NCBI GenBank assembly: GCA_013792075.1
Contig: VMSR01000127.1
Span: 1-38,489 of the forward strand
Direction: 5' to 3'
Length of the DNA: 38,489 nucleotides
Source: Desulfobacula sp.
GTDB lineage: Bacteria > Desulfobacterota > Desulfobacteria > Desulfobacterales > Desulfobacteraceae
Under the pieces are notes generated by a model. The model worked only from the letters and a program-made list of their open reading frames with translations. It searched no databases and had not been told where the DNA came from. The translations under genes and the position numbers were made by a program. Numbering within the stretch: the first letter of the stretch is position 1; the number at the start of each line of letters is the position of its first letter. Positions 8,429 to 16,219 of the stretch are shown here, piece after piece.

Positions 8429-8754
8429 TTTCGCACCTCTTTCGCCTTGAATATATAACAAATGGTATTTTCGGAAAATCCGCACCCCATTGCCTTGGCA
8501 AGCACCTTATCTTCCTGGCCGATGGGGATACGGATCACAAGATATTCCCTGGACACATCCATATCAATGACCTGCTGCCAGAAAAATTTTTCTTTTTCAA
8601 GATAGCCATAGGCCATGTGAGCCGGATCAAATATGGAGCCTTCCTGGGCGTTTAACTCATTTTCAAAAACAATATAGCTGGCAGACGGATCAAGGGTCTG
8701 CTTGATCCATAAAAAACTCTCCTCCCTAGGATCGGTATGAAAAAATTTGGTCAC
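8425..8754 (-). CDS. Small hypothetical protein in transporter/radical-SAM operon
   Basis: 109-residue soluble protein, not recognised. It is rich in aromatic and acidic residues, lacks a signal peptide and has two cysteines near the C-terminus (AMGCGFSENTICYIFKAK). The likely start is GTG 8754, 9 bases after the preceding ABC ATPase stop and without a strong ribosome-binding site, which suggests translational coupling. Its stop overlaps the GTG start of the radical SAM gene (GTGA), so the two are probably made in step and may act together. The C-terminal part faintly recalls the last strand of GNAT acetyltransferases, but this is too weak to assign a function. Confidence 0.65.
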   Translation of the reverse strand: MTKFFHTDPREESFLWIKQTLDPSASYIVFENELNAQEGSIFDPAHMAYGYLEKEKFFWQQVIDMDVSREYLVIRIPIGQEDKVLAKAMGCGFSENTICYIFKAKEVRK

Positions 8755-8763
8755 GGGTATCGC

Positions 8764-9861
8764 TCATGGTGCCAATAATCTGCAATGAAACGGGTCCACC
8801 TGTATATAGACCTCATCTCCCCGACGATAGGGAGCGCGTTTCACAAAATTAATCACATGCAGGACCTGGCCTTGGGCAAGTTCCACAAAATAACTGACCT
8901 CTCCTCCCATATAACTGCGATCCACAATTTTACCAAAAAAGTAATTCATTTCCGCTTGCCGGGTAAAATCCGTTTTATAGCCCAGGGTCATCTTCTGGGC
9001 GCGAATCACGATTTCGGCTTTGGCTCCGGCTGCAAAGTCTTCTGCCGGACTTACCAGGCAAAGGGTATTGTCCGCCAGCCGGGCTTCAAGAAACGGTGAC
9101 TTCTTCTCTCCAACCACGGCAACCATAAAGTTTGAATGCCCGAGAAAATCGGCCACAAAATGGTTGGCCGAATTATTGTACACCTCTTCCGGGGTTCCCT
9201 GCTGCTGGATAAACCCGTCCTTCATGACCACGACCTTATCGGACATGGAAAGGGCCTCCCGCTGGTCATGGGTCACAAAAATGGTGGTAACCCCCAGCTG
9301 CTGCTGAAGGTTATCGATTTCCCGGCGCATATCCTCCCTCAGGTTTTCGTCCAGGGCTGACAGGGGTTCATCCATGAGCAGCACATCCGGCTCAATGACA
9401 ATGGCCCGGGCCAGGGCGATCCGCTGCTGCTGCCCCCCGGAAAGCTGGGAGGGCATCCGGTTACCCACCCCCGGAAGGCGTACGGTTTCCAAGGCCTTTT
9501 CAGCCTTTTTCTGCATGTCTGTCTTTGAAACCCCCCTGTACTTGAGGCCAAAGGCAATATTTTCAAAAATGGTTTTATGGGGAAACAGGGCATAATTCTG
9601 AAAAATCATGCCCAGGTTCCGTTTATGGATGGGAGTATCGTTGATTCGTTTGCCCCGTATATAGATATCGCCCTGGGTGGGTGTTTCAAGCCCTGCCAGC
9701 ATCCGCAGCAGGGTGGTTTTTCCGCACCCGGAGGGCCCCAGAAGCGTTACCAGAGACCCTTCGGGGATTTCCAGATCCATAGGTTTAACAGCAACCACCC
9801 GTCCATATTTTTTTTCAATGCCCGCAAACCTTACAAATGCCGGATCTCGTTCTTGTGTCAA
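8764..9861 (-). CDS. ABC transporter ATP-binding protein, PotA-like (polyamine/opine type)
   Basis: 365-residue ATPase with all canonical motifs: Walker A GPSGCGKTT (42-50), Q-loop in IFQNYALFP, signature LSGGQQQR (139-146), Walker B VLLMDEP (159-165) and switch His in FVTHD (197). A TOBE-type domain follows after about residue 240, as in PotA/FbpC-type importers. It would energise the two permeases encoded upstream. The only sensible start is TTG 9861, with GGGGAG 9 bases upstream; no ATG lies near. A strong hairpin sits between this gene and the binding-protein gene, which may lower ATPase expression relative to the binding protein. Confidence 0.92.
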   Translation of the reverse strand: MTQERDPAFVRFAGIEKKYGRVVAVKPMDLEIPEGSLVTLLGPSGCGKTTLLRMLAGLETPTQGDIYIRGKRINDTPIHKRNLGMIFQNYALFPHKTIFENIAFGLKYRGVSKTDMQKKAEKALETVRLPGVGNRMPSQLSGGQQQRIALARAIVIEPDVLLMDEPLSALDENLREDMRREIDNLQQQLGVTTIFVTHDQREALSMSDKVVVMKDGFIQQQGTPEEVYNNSANHFVADFLGHSNFMVAVVGEKKSPFLEARLADNTLCLVSPAEDFAAGAKAEIVIRAQKMTLGYKTDFTRQAEMNYFFGKIVDRSYMGGEVSYFVELAQGQVLHVINFVKRAPYRRGDEVYIQVDPFHCRLLAP

Positions 9862-9885
9862 ATCAGTTGTCTCCCCATGTATAGG

Positions 9886-9925
9886 AAAGGATTACCAATG
9901 CCGCGTACCCCATTGGCAATCCTTT
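9886..9925 (-). other. Intercistronic hairpin between binding protein and ATPase genes
   Basis: 15-nt arms at 9886-9900 and 9911-9925 pair with a single mismatch around a 10-base loop, just after the binding-protein stop. No T-run follows on the minus strand, so an mRNA-stabilising or attenuating structure fits better than a full terminator. Confidence 0.65.
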
Positions 9926-9938
9926 GTTTAAGGTCATA

Positions 9939-11099
9939 TCAGCCTGCCATGATCCGATCCCATTTCTCAGCCCACTCAAGCTGGTGGCCGTTCCAATAGC
10001 CAGGATCTGCAAACAAATATCCGTCCAGTTTGCCTGTCGGGTCAAAGGCGGGCAGTTGCTGGACCTCATCGGGCATGGCAACCTTTGTGGGATCCAGACT
10101 GGTTGGATAATTCTGACCCAGGGCAACGGCAATTGCCGCTTCAGGCTCCAGCATGAAATTCAACAGCTTCTGGGCCACGGCAAGATCGGTTCCCTTGAGA
10201 ACATACATGTATTCCATCCATGAATAGGTGCCGTCGGGCGCCAGATACCCGATGGGATGGCCCTGTTTCTGGAGGGCTGCCACCCGTCCCGACCATGCCA
10301 CCGTTGCATAGATCTCTCCATTGCCCAGAAGGCTCATGAGTTCAGATCCCGATGCCCAATATTTTTTAATCAGACCCCGCTGCTCTTTCAGGGCCTCCCA
10401 TACTGCTTTTTCATCCGTGATATTATTGGGGCTTTGTCCGGTGTGCAGGGCCGCATACCACATATTGGTTCTGAAATCACCCCCCCAGGACCCCAGCTTG
10501 CCTTTCAGACTTTTGTCAAACAACAGTGAGGCGCCCAGTTTCTCGGCGTCTTCCTTGGAAATTTTTTGGGTGTTATAGGCAATGCCGGTCTGGCCCAGAT
10601 CATAGGGGACAGCGGACAAGGTCCCCTTGGAAATACCCCTTAACGTATCGGTCATTTTGGTCATGACATTTTTCAAATTGGGAATCTGGGTTTCGTCCAG
10701 GACCACACCAAAGTCCAAATCCGTATACCGGGCATAGTCATAGACCGCACTCAAATGGGCAATATTAAATTCTCCCCCGGGCGGATAGGAGGCTTTTACC
10801 TGGGTTAAAAAAGCATCCATGCCGGTAAATGCCGCATCAATCACCTTGATGCCGCTTTCCTTGGTAAAAGGATCAAAGGCAAATTTTCTCAGGGCTTCGG
10901 ATGTGGACCCCCCCCAGGAATGAACAGTAATTTCCTTGCTGCCGGAAAACGCCTGTTTTACCAGACCGAAAGGGCCACCCATGATGCCGAGAGTGGCACC
11001 GGTGATACCGACAAATTTTACAAAATCCCGGCGGGAGATATTGCCCTGACTGTAACTTTCATGAACATCCTTTAAGCGTTTTTCAAAATCGTTTCCCAT
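9939..11099 (-). CDS. ABC transporter substrate-binding protein, PotD-like, Tat signal
   Basis: 386-residue extracellular solute-binding protein of the spermidine/putrescine-type superfamily. The N-terminus carries a twin-arginine motif, SRRDFVKF (22-29), followed by a hydrophobic stretch (about 30-48), so export in folded form through Tat is likely. The mature part begins near KEITVHSWGG, typical of this group. It should capture the substrate in the periplasm and deliver it to the two permeases. The ATG has a strong AAGGAG site. The substrate might be a polyamine, opine or other cationic amine; the sequence does not decide. Hairpins lie on both sides of the gene, consistent with a more abundant transcript. 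Confidence 0.9.
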   Translation of the reverse strand: MGNDFEKRLKDVHESYSQGNISRRDFVKFVGITGATLGIMGGPFGLVKQAFSGSKEITVHSWGGSTSEALRKFAFDPFTKESGIKVIDAAFTGMDAFLTQVKASYPPGGEFNIAHLSAVYDYARYTDLDFGVVLDETQIPNLKNVMTKMTDTLRGISKGTLSAVPYDLGQTGIAYNTQKISKEDAEKLGASLLFDKSLKGKLGSWGGDFRTNMWYAALHTGQSPNNITDEKAVWEALKEQRGLIKKYWASGSELMSLLGNGEIYATVAWSGRVAALQKQGHPIGYLAPDGTYSWMEYMYVLKGTDLAVAQKLLNFMLEPEAAIAVALGQNYPTSLDPTKVAMPDEVQQLPAFDPTGKLDGYLFADPGYWNGHQLEWAEKWDRIMAG

Positions 11100-11137
11100 T
11101 CTTTTCTCCTTTTTTTCCTGGTTATCAAAAATTATAA

Positions 11138-11159
11138 CGCCGGCAGAATATTACCGGCG
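11138..11159 (-). other. Intercistronic hairpin upstream of binding-protein gene
   Basis: CGCCGG (11138-11143) and CCGGCG (11154-11159) form a 6-bp stem in the 70-base gap between the PotC-like stop and the PotD-like start. It probably shields or processes the operon mRNA at the binding-protein boundary. Confidence 0.45.
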
Positions 11160-11169
11160 CCGACACGCG

Positions 11170-11970
11170 TTATTTTCCGGTTCCTCTGGCAAACCGCCGG
11201 GTGAGATATCCTGCCAGCAGCGGGGTTGACACAGTAAGGACAATCATAACAGCCCCCAATGCATTGATCTCCGGGCTGATGGAATTTCTCAGCATCCCGA
11301 ATATTTTAACGGGCACAGTCTGGTTCTGGGCCGTTGCCCAGAAAAGGGTGGCAGTGACATCATCAAAGGAAATCGTAAATGAAAACAACATGCCGGCAAA
11401 GATGGCCGGCGCCAGCAGGGGGAAGGTAATTTCCCGAAACGTCTGGAACGGACTTGCACCAAGGGAAAGGGCCGCCTCTTCATATTCCCGTTTGATCCCC
11501 ACAAGACGGGCCTGGACGATCAAAAGCACATAGGGAAGGGTTAGGACCACATGGCCGATGACCAGCATAACAAAACTTTTGGGTTGCTGGAGCCACCGGA
11601 TGAACAAGAGCAGGGCCACGCCCAGCACCACTTCCGGAATCATGATGGGAGCGATGAGCAGGGTATTGATCAATTCCTTGCCCCTAAATTCATACCGGAT
11701 AAATGCCATGGCCGCCGGTACCCCCACAGCGGTTGAAAAAATGGCTGTCAATGTCCCCAGGATCATGGAATTTTTAAAGGCATCCAGAATAGTGCTGTTC
11801 TGGGAGAGTTTCACAAACCATTTAAAAGAAAATCCCTCCATGGGGAAAGATCCAAACTGCTGGGGATTAAAGGCCAGGATTACCACCGCCACAATGGGGG
11901 TGAACATCCAGACGTAAACAAGCAATGTATACAATTTAATCAACGTCCATCCGGAAATCAGTCGTTTCAT
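11170..11970 (-). CDS. ABC transporter permease, PotC-like
   Basis: 266-residue inner-membrane permease with about six hydrophobic segments. The cytoplasmic EAA loop, EEAALSLGASPFQTFREITFP at about 160-180, contacts the ATPase. It is the usual partner of the PotB-like permease, whose gene ends 18 bases upstream. The ATG is preceded by AAGGA. The motif set and length (about 260-270) are typical of PotC/YdcV proteins. Confidence 0.9.
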   Translation of the reverse strand: MKRLISGWTLIKLYTLLVYVWMFTPIVAVVILAFNPQQFGSFPMEGFSFKWFVKLSQNSTILDAFKNSMILGTLTAIFSTAVGVPAAMAFIRYEFRGKELINTLLIAPIMIPEVVLGVALLLFIRWLQQPKSFVMLVIGHVVLTLPYVLLIVQARLVGIKREYEEAALSLGASPFQTFREITFPLLAPAIFAGMLFSFTISFDDVTATLFWATAQNQTVPVKIFGMLRNSISPEINALGAVMIVLTVSTPLLAGYLTRRFARGTGK

Positions 11971-11988
11971 AAAAATTCCTTGTATTTC

Positions 11989-12855
11989 CTACCCGTTGCT
12001 CAGGGATTTAAATATCTGATTGATGCCCATATACCGGTTGTAGGTATAGACAATAAGCCCCAACAGCAGCATGAGAATAACGCTGATGGCAGACCCGAAG
12101 GGCCAGTCCAGGGTGCCGATCACCCGCTTGAAAATCAGGTTGGCGATCATTTCATTGCCCGGCCCCCCGAGGATCATGGGGGGCAGATAGGTGCCGCAGG
12201 TCAGAACAAACACCAAAAGGCAGCCGGCACTGACACCGGGCATACTTAACGGAAGGGTAACCTCCTTAAAGGCCTGCCACTCGGTACACCCTAAGCTTTG
12301 GGCAGCTTCTGTGAGGCTCTTGTCAATTCCGTCCAGGCTCACATAAATGTTTAAAATCATGAAGGGCAGCAGGTATTGCAACAACCCCATGATCACCGCC
12401 CCTTCATTATACAGCAGAGACAACGGCGCTGAAATAAATCCGGCTTTCAGGAGCAAATGGTTGATCAGCCCGGAATCTCCCAGGATATTAATCCAGCTTA
12501 GGGTCCGGATAATAAAACTGATCCAGAAGGGCAGCATGACCAGCAGCATCAGATACGGCTTGAGCCGGGACTGGGTTTTATAGAAAAAAAAGGCGGGGAT
12601 ATATCCCAGAAACAGACATAGAATAACCGTTTCAAGGGCCACCCGCAAGGTATTCAACAAAATGGACGGATAAAAGAAATCCGCAAAGAATTTGGCATAA
12701 TTCCCAAACTGGAAGGCCGGGATATCCTGGCCACTGGGGGCCCGAAGCCAGAAGCTGTACACAACGACAAAACAGACCGGGACGACAAGAAGCAAAAAAA
12801 CGGCTGTTAAGGAAGGCGATAGTAGCAGCAAAGGTTTCCAGTTTTTTTCTTTCAT
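11989..12855 (-). CDS. ABC transporter permease, PotB-like
   Basis: 288-residue inner-membrane permease, the first gene of the importer operon. About six membrane segments are visible. The EAA loop is TEAAQSLGCTEWQAFKEVTLP (about 186-206), the contact site for the ATPase. Length and motifs fit PotB/YdcU-type proteins. The ATG start has a modest GGGA site 8 bases upstream. The 351-base gap before it holds dyad sequences likely bound by the sigma-54 activator encoded just upstream. Confidence 0.9.
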   Translation of the reverse strand: MKEKNWKPLLLLSPSLTAVFLLLVVPVCFVVVYSFWLRAPSGQDIPAFQFGNYAKFFADFFYPSILLNTLRVALETVILCLFLGYIPAFFFYKTQSRLKPYLMLLVMLPFWISFIIRTLSWINILGDSGLINHLLLKAGFISAPLSLLYNEGAVIMGLLQYLLPFMILNIYVSLDGIDKSLTEAAQSLGCTEWQAFKEVTLPLSMPGVSAGCLLVFVLTCGTYLPPMILGGPGNEMIANLIFKRVIGTLDWPFGSAISVILMLLLGLIVYTYNRYMGINQIFKSLSNG

Positions 12856-12969
12856 ATATCAAGTCCCATTCATCTAATGCTGTTTTTTTAAGGCTGTTTT
12901 TTTTAAATAGTTGCCATCTTGTGTTTCCCCTGTTCTGTCACTACAACTGGTCTATCATTACAAAAACAC

Positions 12970-12985
12970 TACAAAAAACATACCA
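12970..12985 (-). promoter_or_regulatory. Weak candidate sigma-54 promoter of the transporter operon
   Basis: The minus-strand 16-mer TGGTATGTTTTTTGTA follows the TGGCACG-N4-TTGCW layout but has T for C in the -12 GC. A start near 12959 would give a leader of about 100 bases and place the dyad at 13066-13085 about 115 bases upstream, a usual enhancer distance. Tentative. Confidence 0.25.
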
Positions 12986-13065
12986 ACTTCAAATTTTTTT
13001 ATATCTTATTGAAAATAAAGGAAAAAATATAGAGGCGCGATACTTGCCCAGCGGAAAACCCTGGT

Positions 13066-13085
13066 TTGATTCAATTTAGAATCAA
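13066..13085. promoter_or_regulatory. TyrR-like operator dyad 1
   Basis: Perfect 7-bp inverted repeat TTGATTC-AATTTA-GAATCAA. The N6 spacing equals that of TyrR boxes (TGTAAA-N6-TTTACA), and the neighbouring activator has a TyrR-type helix-turn-helix. Likely an upstream activating site for the transporter operon. Confidence 0.55.
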
Positions 13086-13190
13086 GCAGAAGAGGATAAC
13101 ATACTAAAATAATAGAATTTTTTATCGATCCACTAACGAATCAAAAAAAGAGCGATAGAAACCCCTTATTTAAAAGCACAAAAATCCATT

Positions 13191-13210
13191 TTGATTTAAA
13201 TATGAATCAA
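13191..13210. promoter_or_regulatory. TyrR-like operator dyad 2
   Basis: TTGATTT-AAATAT-GAATCAA has the same 20-bp frame as dyad 1, with one arm position changed. It overlaps the stop codon of the sigma-54 activator gene (TGA at 13209-13207). Dyad starts are 125 bp apart, which would allow looping or cooperative binding. Confidence 0.5.
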
Positions 13211-14604
13211 TCTGTTTTGCCCATGGACATCCCATGCTTCTTCAATTTCCGAACCACGGTCGGCTGGCTGATGCCCAGGAAAACAGCCGCTTCCCGGGTG
13301 GTCCTGCACCGGATGACCGCCTGCACAAGCATATCATATTCCACAGACCGAAGTTTTTGGGTAAGCGTGAAGGCGTTATCTGCCAAGGGCTTTGATGGAG
13401 GAACAGCCCTGGCCGGTAGGGTGGCCCGGATAATATAGTCGTCCAGAAATCTGCGGTCGCACAGCACCACGGCCTGTTTGATGATATTGATCAGCTCCCG
13501 TACATTTCCGGGAAAAGCGTAGGCTTTAAGGGCTTCATAGGCTTTGAACCCGATATAGGTTCGGCGATTGTATTTTTTATTGTTCTGTTTCAGGCAGATG
13601 GCCACCAGTTCCAGGATATCTTCAGGTCGGTTTCGCAAGGGCGGGATGGACAAGGTAAAGGTATTGAGCCGATGCAGAAGATCCAGGCGAAACTTTTTTT
13701 CCACGATTCGCCGGGCCAGGTCGCGGTTGGTTGCGGCAAGAATAGAGCAGTCTATTTTTTTGGCAGTGGTGCCGCCAAGGGGCATGATTTCATGGTCATC
13801 CAGATATTTTAATAATTTTGCCTGGACCCCCAGGGACAATTCACCAATCTCATCCAGAAAAAGCGTGCCCCCTGCCGCCAGTTCAAAAAGACCCGCCTTG
13901 CCGGTTTCCCTGGCCCCTGTAAAAGCCCCCCTTTCATACCCGAACAACTCCGCCTCCAGAAGATTTTCCGGCAGGGCCGCACAGTTGATCTGGATAAACG
14001 GTTTTTTCGCCCCCATGCTGTTCGTATGGATATATCTGGCCAGCAATCCCTTGCCGGTTCCGGATTCTCCCTGGATCAGGATGTTGGAGGCATCGGCCCT
14101 GGCCAGTTTTCTGGCCAAATGAAGGGTCTGCTTCATGGAACTGCTCTGGGCCACAATATGGTTTATGGCAAGATCCCTCAGGGTGAGTTCGGTGAGTTCA
14201 TCCCGAATCTTCTCCGATTCCTGCCGGACCCGGGCAAGCTCCTTTTTCATGTCTTCAATCAGAGAAATATCCCGTTCATTTACCACCACATATGCAATTT
14301 CATTTTCATCATCAAACACAGGGGTGCCGGTAACCAAAAGCGTATACCCTGACCTGGCGGTGGTCTGAACCAGGCTGACCTGGCGGTTGGTTTCCAGAAC
14401 TTCCTGGGTGGCAGACCGATTGATCTGCCCTTCCCGGACCAGGGTTTTCACACTCTTTCCGACAACCTCGGATGCCCTTATGCCGTTCAGCCTTTCCGCC
14501 GCCCGGTTCATCTTAAGTATATGGCCCTGGGCATCACAGATCATCAACCCGTCTTCGGACCGGTCAAAGATCGTCTCCAGGTACAAAAAATCCTTATCGT
14601 TCAT
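13207..14604 (-). CDS. Sigma-54-dependent transcriptional activator with PAS and TyrR-type HTH
   Basis: 465 residues from ATG 14604. An N-terminal PAS domain (about 8-115; FDRSEDGLMICDAQG) probably senses a ligand. The AAA+ domain has Walker A GESGTGKG (179-186), the sigma-54 contact loop GAFTGA (226-231) and Walker B TLFLDEIGE (247-255), so it should activate sigma-54 polymerase. The C-terminal helix-turn-helix (TTREAAVFLGISQPTVVRKLKKHGM) resembles that of TyrR/PhhR/PrdR-type regulators of amino-acid metabolism. The start lies inside the end of the amidohydrolase gene (11-base overlap), indicating co-transcription. A TTG six codons upstream is possible but less likely. The gene ends just before the transporter operon, its probable target. 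Confidence 0.9.
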   Translation of the reverse strand: MNDKDFLYLETIFDRSEDGLMICDAQGHILKMNRAAERLNGIRASEVVGKSVKTLVREGQINRSATQEVLETNRQVSLVQTTARSGYTLLVTGTPVFDDENEIAYVVVNERDISLIEDMKKELARVRQESEKIRDELTELTLRDLAINHIVAQSSSMKQTLHLARKLARADASNILIQGESGTGKGLLARYIHTNSMGAKKPFIQINCAALPENLLEAELFGYERGAFTGARETGKAGLFELAAGGTLFLDEIGELSLGVQAKLLKYLDDHEIMPLGGTTAKKIDCSILAATNRDLARRIVEKKFRLDLLHRLNTFTLSIPPLRNRPEDILELVAICLKQNNKKYNRRTYIGFKAYEALKAYAFPGNVRELINIIKQAVVLCDRRFLDDYIIRATLPARAVPPSKPLADNAFTLTQKLRSVEYDMLVQAVIRCRTTREAAVFLGISQPTVVRKLKKHGMSMGKTD

Positions 14605-16213
14605 ACACGATTTTCCCGTCAAAAACAGTCAGAAGAACCTGGGTTTCGGCTATATTTTCCGGCGCAATCTTAAAAATATTCTGATCCGCCACCACCATAT
14701 CCGCCAGTTTCCCAGGGGTGATAGAACCAAGAACATGGCCGCAGCCCGAGACCTGTGCCGGGGTAAGGGTATAGGCCCGCACTGCCTGGGCAACATCCAG
14801 GGCCTGTTCCGGATACCAGCCCGCTTCAGGGGTTTTGTTCATTCTCTTCCGGGTAACGGCCGAATAAATACCGGCAAAGGGATTGGGGTCCGCAACCGGG
14901 GCATCGGAGCTTAAACACATGGGAATGCCGGTGTTCAATATACTTTTAAGGGCGTAGGCATATTTGCCCCTGGGCCCTGCACACTGGTCAATCATGGAAA
15001 TATCCAGGCTCAGGTTGTTCGGCTGGCAGGAAACCGCCAGGCGTTTTAGCCGGCCCATCTTGTCCAGGTCTTCGGGCAAAATCATCTGGACATGCTCCAT
15101 GCGGTGGGCAAGCTGGCAACGGCTCTGATTGAGCTGTTCCACCCGGCCGAACATGGCAATGATTTCCCGGCAGGCCCGGTCTCCAATGGCATGGACCATG
15201 CAGGACAGCCCGGCCCTGTCGGCCCGGATGACAGCCGATTCAATTTCTTCCACCGGCGTCAGGGGCATGCCGTACTCCCCATCCAGATATTTTTGGGTCA
15301 TCCAGCCGGTCCTGGCCCCCATGCCGCCATCGGCAAAAAACTTTAAATACCCGATTTTCAACCGATCGTTTCCAAATCCGGTCCGCAATCCCAGGGAAAT
15401 GGCCTGGTCTGTCATTTCACCGGGAAGGGCCACATGGCACCTTAATTTCAGTTTCCCTGCCCCATCCAGTGCCTGCCAGAGGCCAAAGGCATCGGCCCCT
15501 TCCTGCCCCCCCATGAGCCGGATATCATGGACACTGGTCAATCCCAGCCCATGGGCATGGGCCATGGCCTTTTCCATATTGTCCAAGAGCTTGGATTCAG
15601 ACAATGGGGGGATCACCTTCCGGATCAGATTCGGGGCCAGTTCCTTGAGAACCCCCGTGGGAGACCCATTGACATCCCGGACGATTACCCCTTGCCCGGG
15701 GTCTGTTGTGGTATGGTCAATCCCGGCCAGTTCAAGGGCCAGGGAATTTGCCACGGCCAGGTGAAGGTCACACCGCCAGATGCAGACCGGATTGTCCGGT
15801 GCCGCCCGGTCGAGCACCCTTCGGTCCGGCATTCTGTTTTCCGGCCATTCTGACTCGTTAAAGCCCTGGCCCAGGAGCCACTGACCCGGGGCAAGTTTCC
15901 CGGCCCTGGTGCCGATAACCGTTTCCATCCGGCCAAAGCTTTCAACCTTTGAAAAGTCAATGCTATCACAGTTCAGGGCCCATTCATAAAAATGAAAATG
16001 GGTATCAAAAAACCCCGGCATTAATAATCTTGTCTCCAGATTCCGGGTCCGGGTAAGGGGCCCTGCCAGGGCCAGGATTTCCCTGTCGTTTCCCAGGGCA
16101 CAGATCCGATTGCCTGACACGGCCACAGCTGTGGCTGCAGGGCATTTTTCATCCAGGGTGCAAACACTTCCATTATACAAAATCAGATCAGGCACAAGCT
16201 CCATGGTACACAT
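14594..16213 (-). CDS. YtcJ-like amidohydrolase family protein
   Basis: 539-residue metal-dependent hydrolase of the amidohydrolase-3/YtcJ group. Visible ligands are the HxH of THFHFYEW (His 72, 74), a later His in AHRMEHVQ, and Asp in SSDAPVADPNPF. Relatives remove N-acyl or formyl groups or open amide rings, but substrates are mostly unknown. No signal peptide is seen. The gene lies 6 bases after the proline racemase-like gene and overlaps the sigma-54 activator gene by 11 bases, so the three form one operon. Two ATG codons three residues apart (16213 and 16204) share an AAAGGA site. In this context it may deacylate an imported amino-acid derivative. Confidence 0.85.
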   Translation of the reverse strand: MCTMELVPDLILYNGSVCTLDEKCPAATAVAVSGNRICALGNDREILALAGPLTRTRNLETRLLMPGFFDTHFHFYEWALNCDSIDFSKVESFGRMETVIGTRAGKLAPGQWLLGQGFNESEWPENRMPDRRVLDRAAPDNPVCIWRCDLHLAVANSLALELAGIDHTTTDPGQGVIVRDVNGSPTGVLKELAPNLIRKVIPPLSESKLLDNMEKAMAHAHGLGLTSVHDIRLMGGQEGADAFGLWQALDGAGKLKLRCHVALPGEMTDQAISLGLRTGFGNDRLKIGYLKFFADGGMGARTGWMTQKYLDGEYGMPLTPVEEIESAVIRADRAGLSCMVHAIGDRACREIIAMFGRVEQLNQSRCQLAHRMEHVQMILPEDLDKMGRLKRLAVSCQPNNLSLDISMIDQCAGPRGKYAYALKSILNTGIPMCLSSDAPVADPNPFAGIYSAVTRKRMNKTPEAGWYPEQALDVAQAVRAYTLTPAQVSGCGHVLGSITPGKLADMVVADQNIFKIAPENIAETQVLLTVFDGKIVYER

Positions 16214-16219
16214 TTTCCT

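Larger units (their letters stand above)
12856..13206. other. Regulatory gap between sigma-54 activator and transporter operon
   Basis: AT-rich 351-base stretch with no supported gene. It contains two 20-bp dyads, a half-site (GAATCAA at 13138-13144) and weak sigma-54-like promoter candidates on the minus strand, so it is best read as the control region of the transporter operon. Confidence 0.6.

Noticed and set aside
13034-13050. Second sigma-54-like candidate (minus strand GGCAA...GCGC)
   Set aside because: The -12 element is poor, and it lies only 16 bases from dyad 1, too close for enhancer action.
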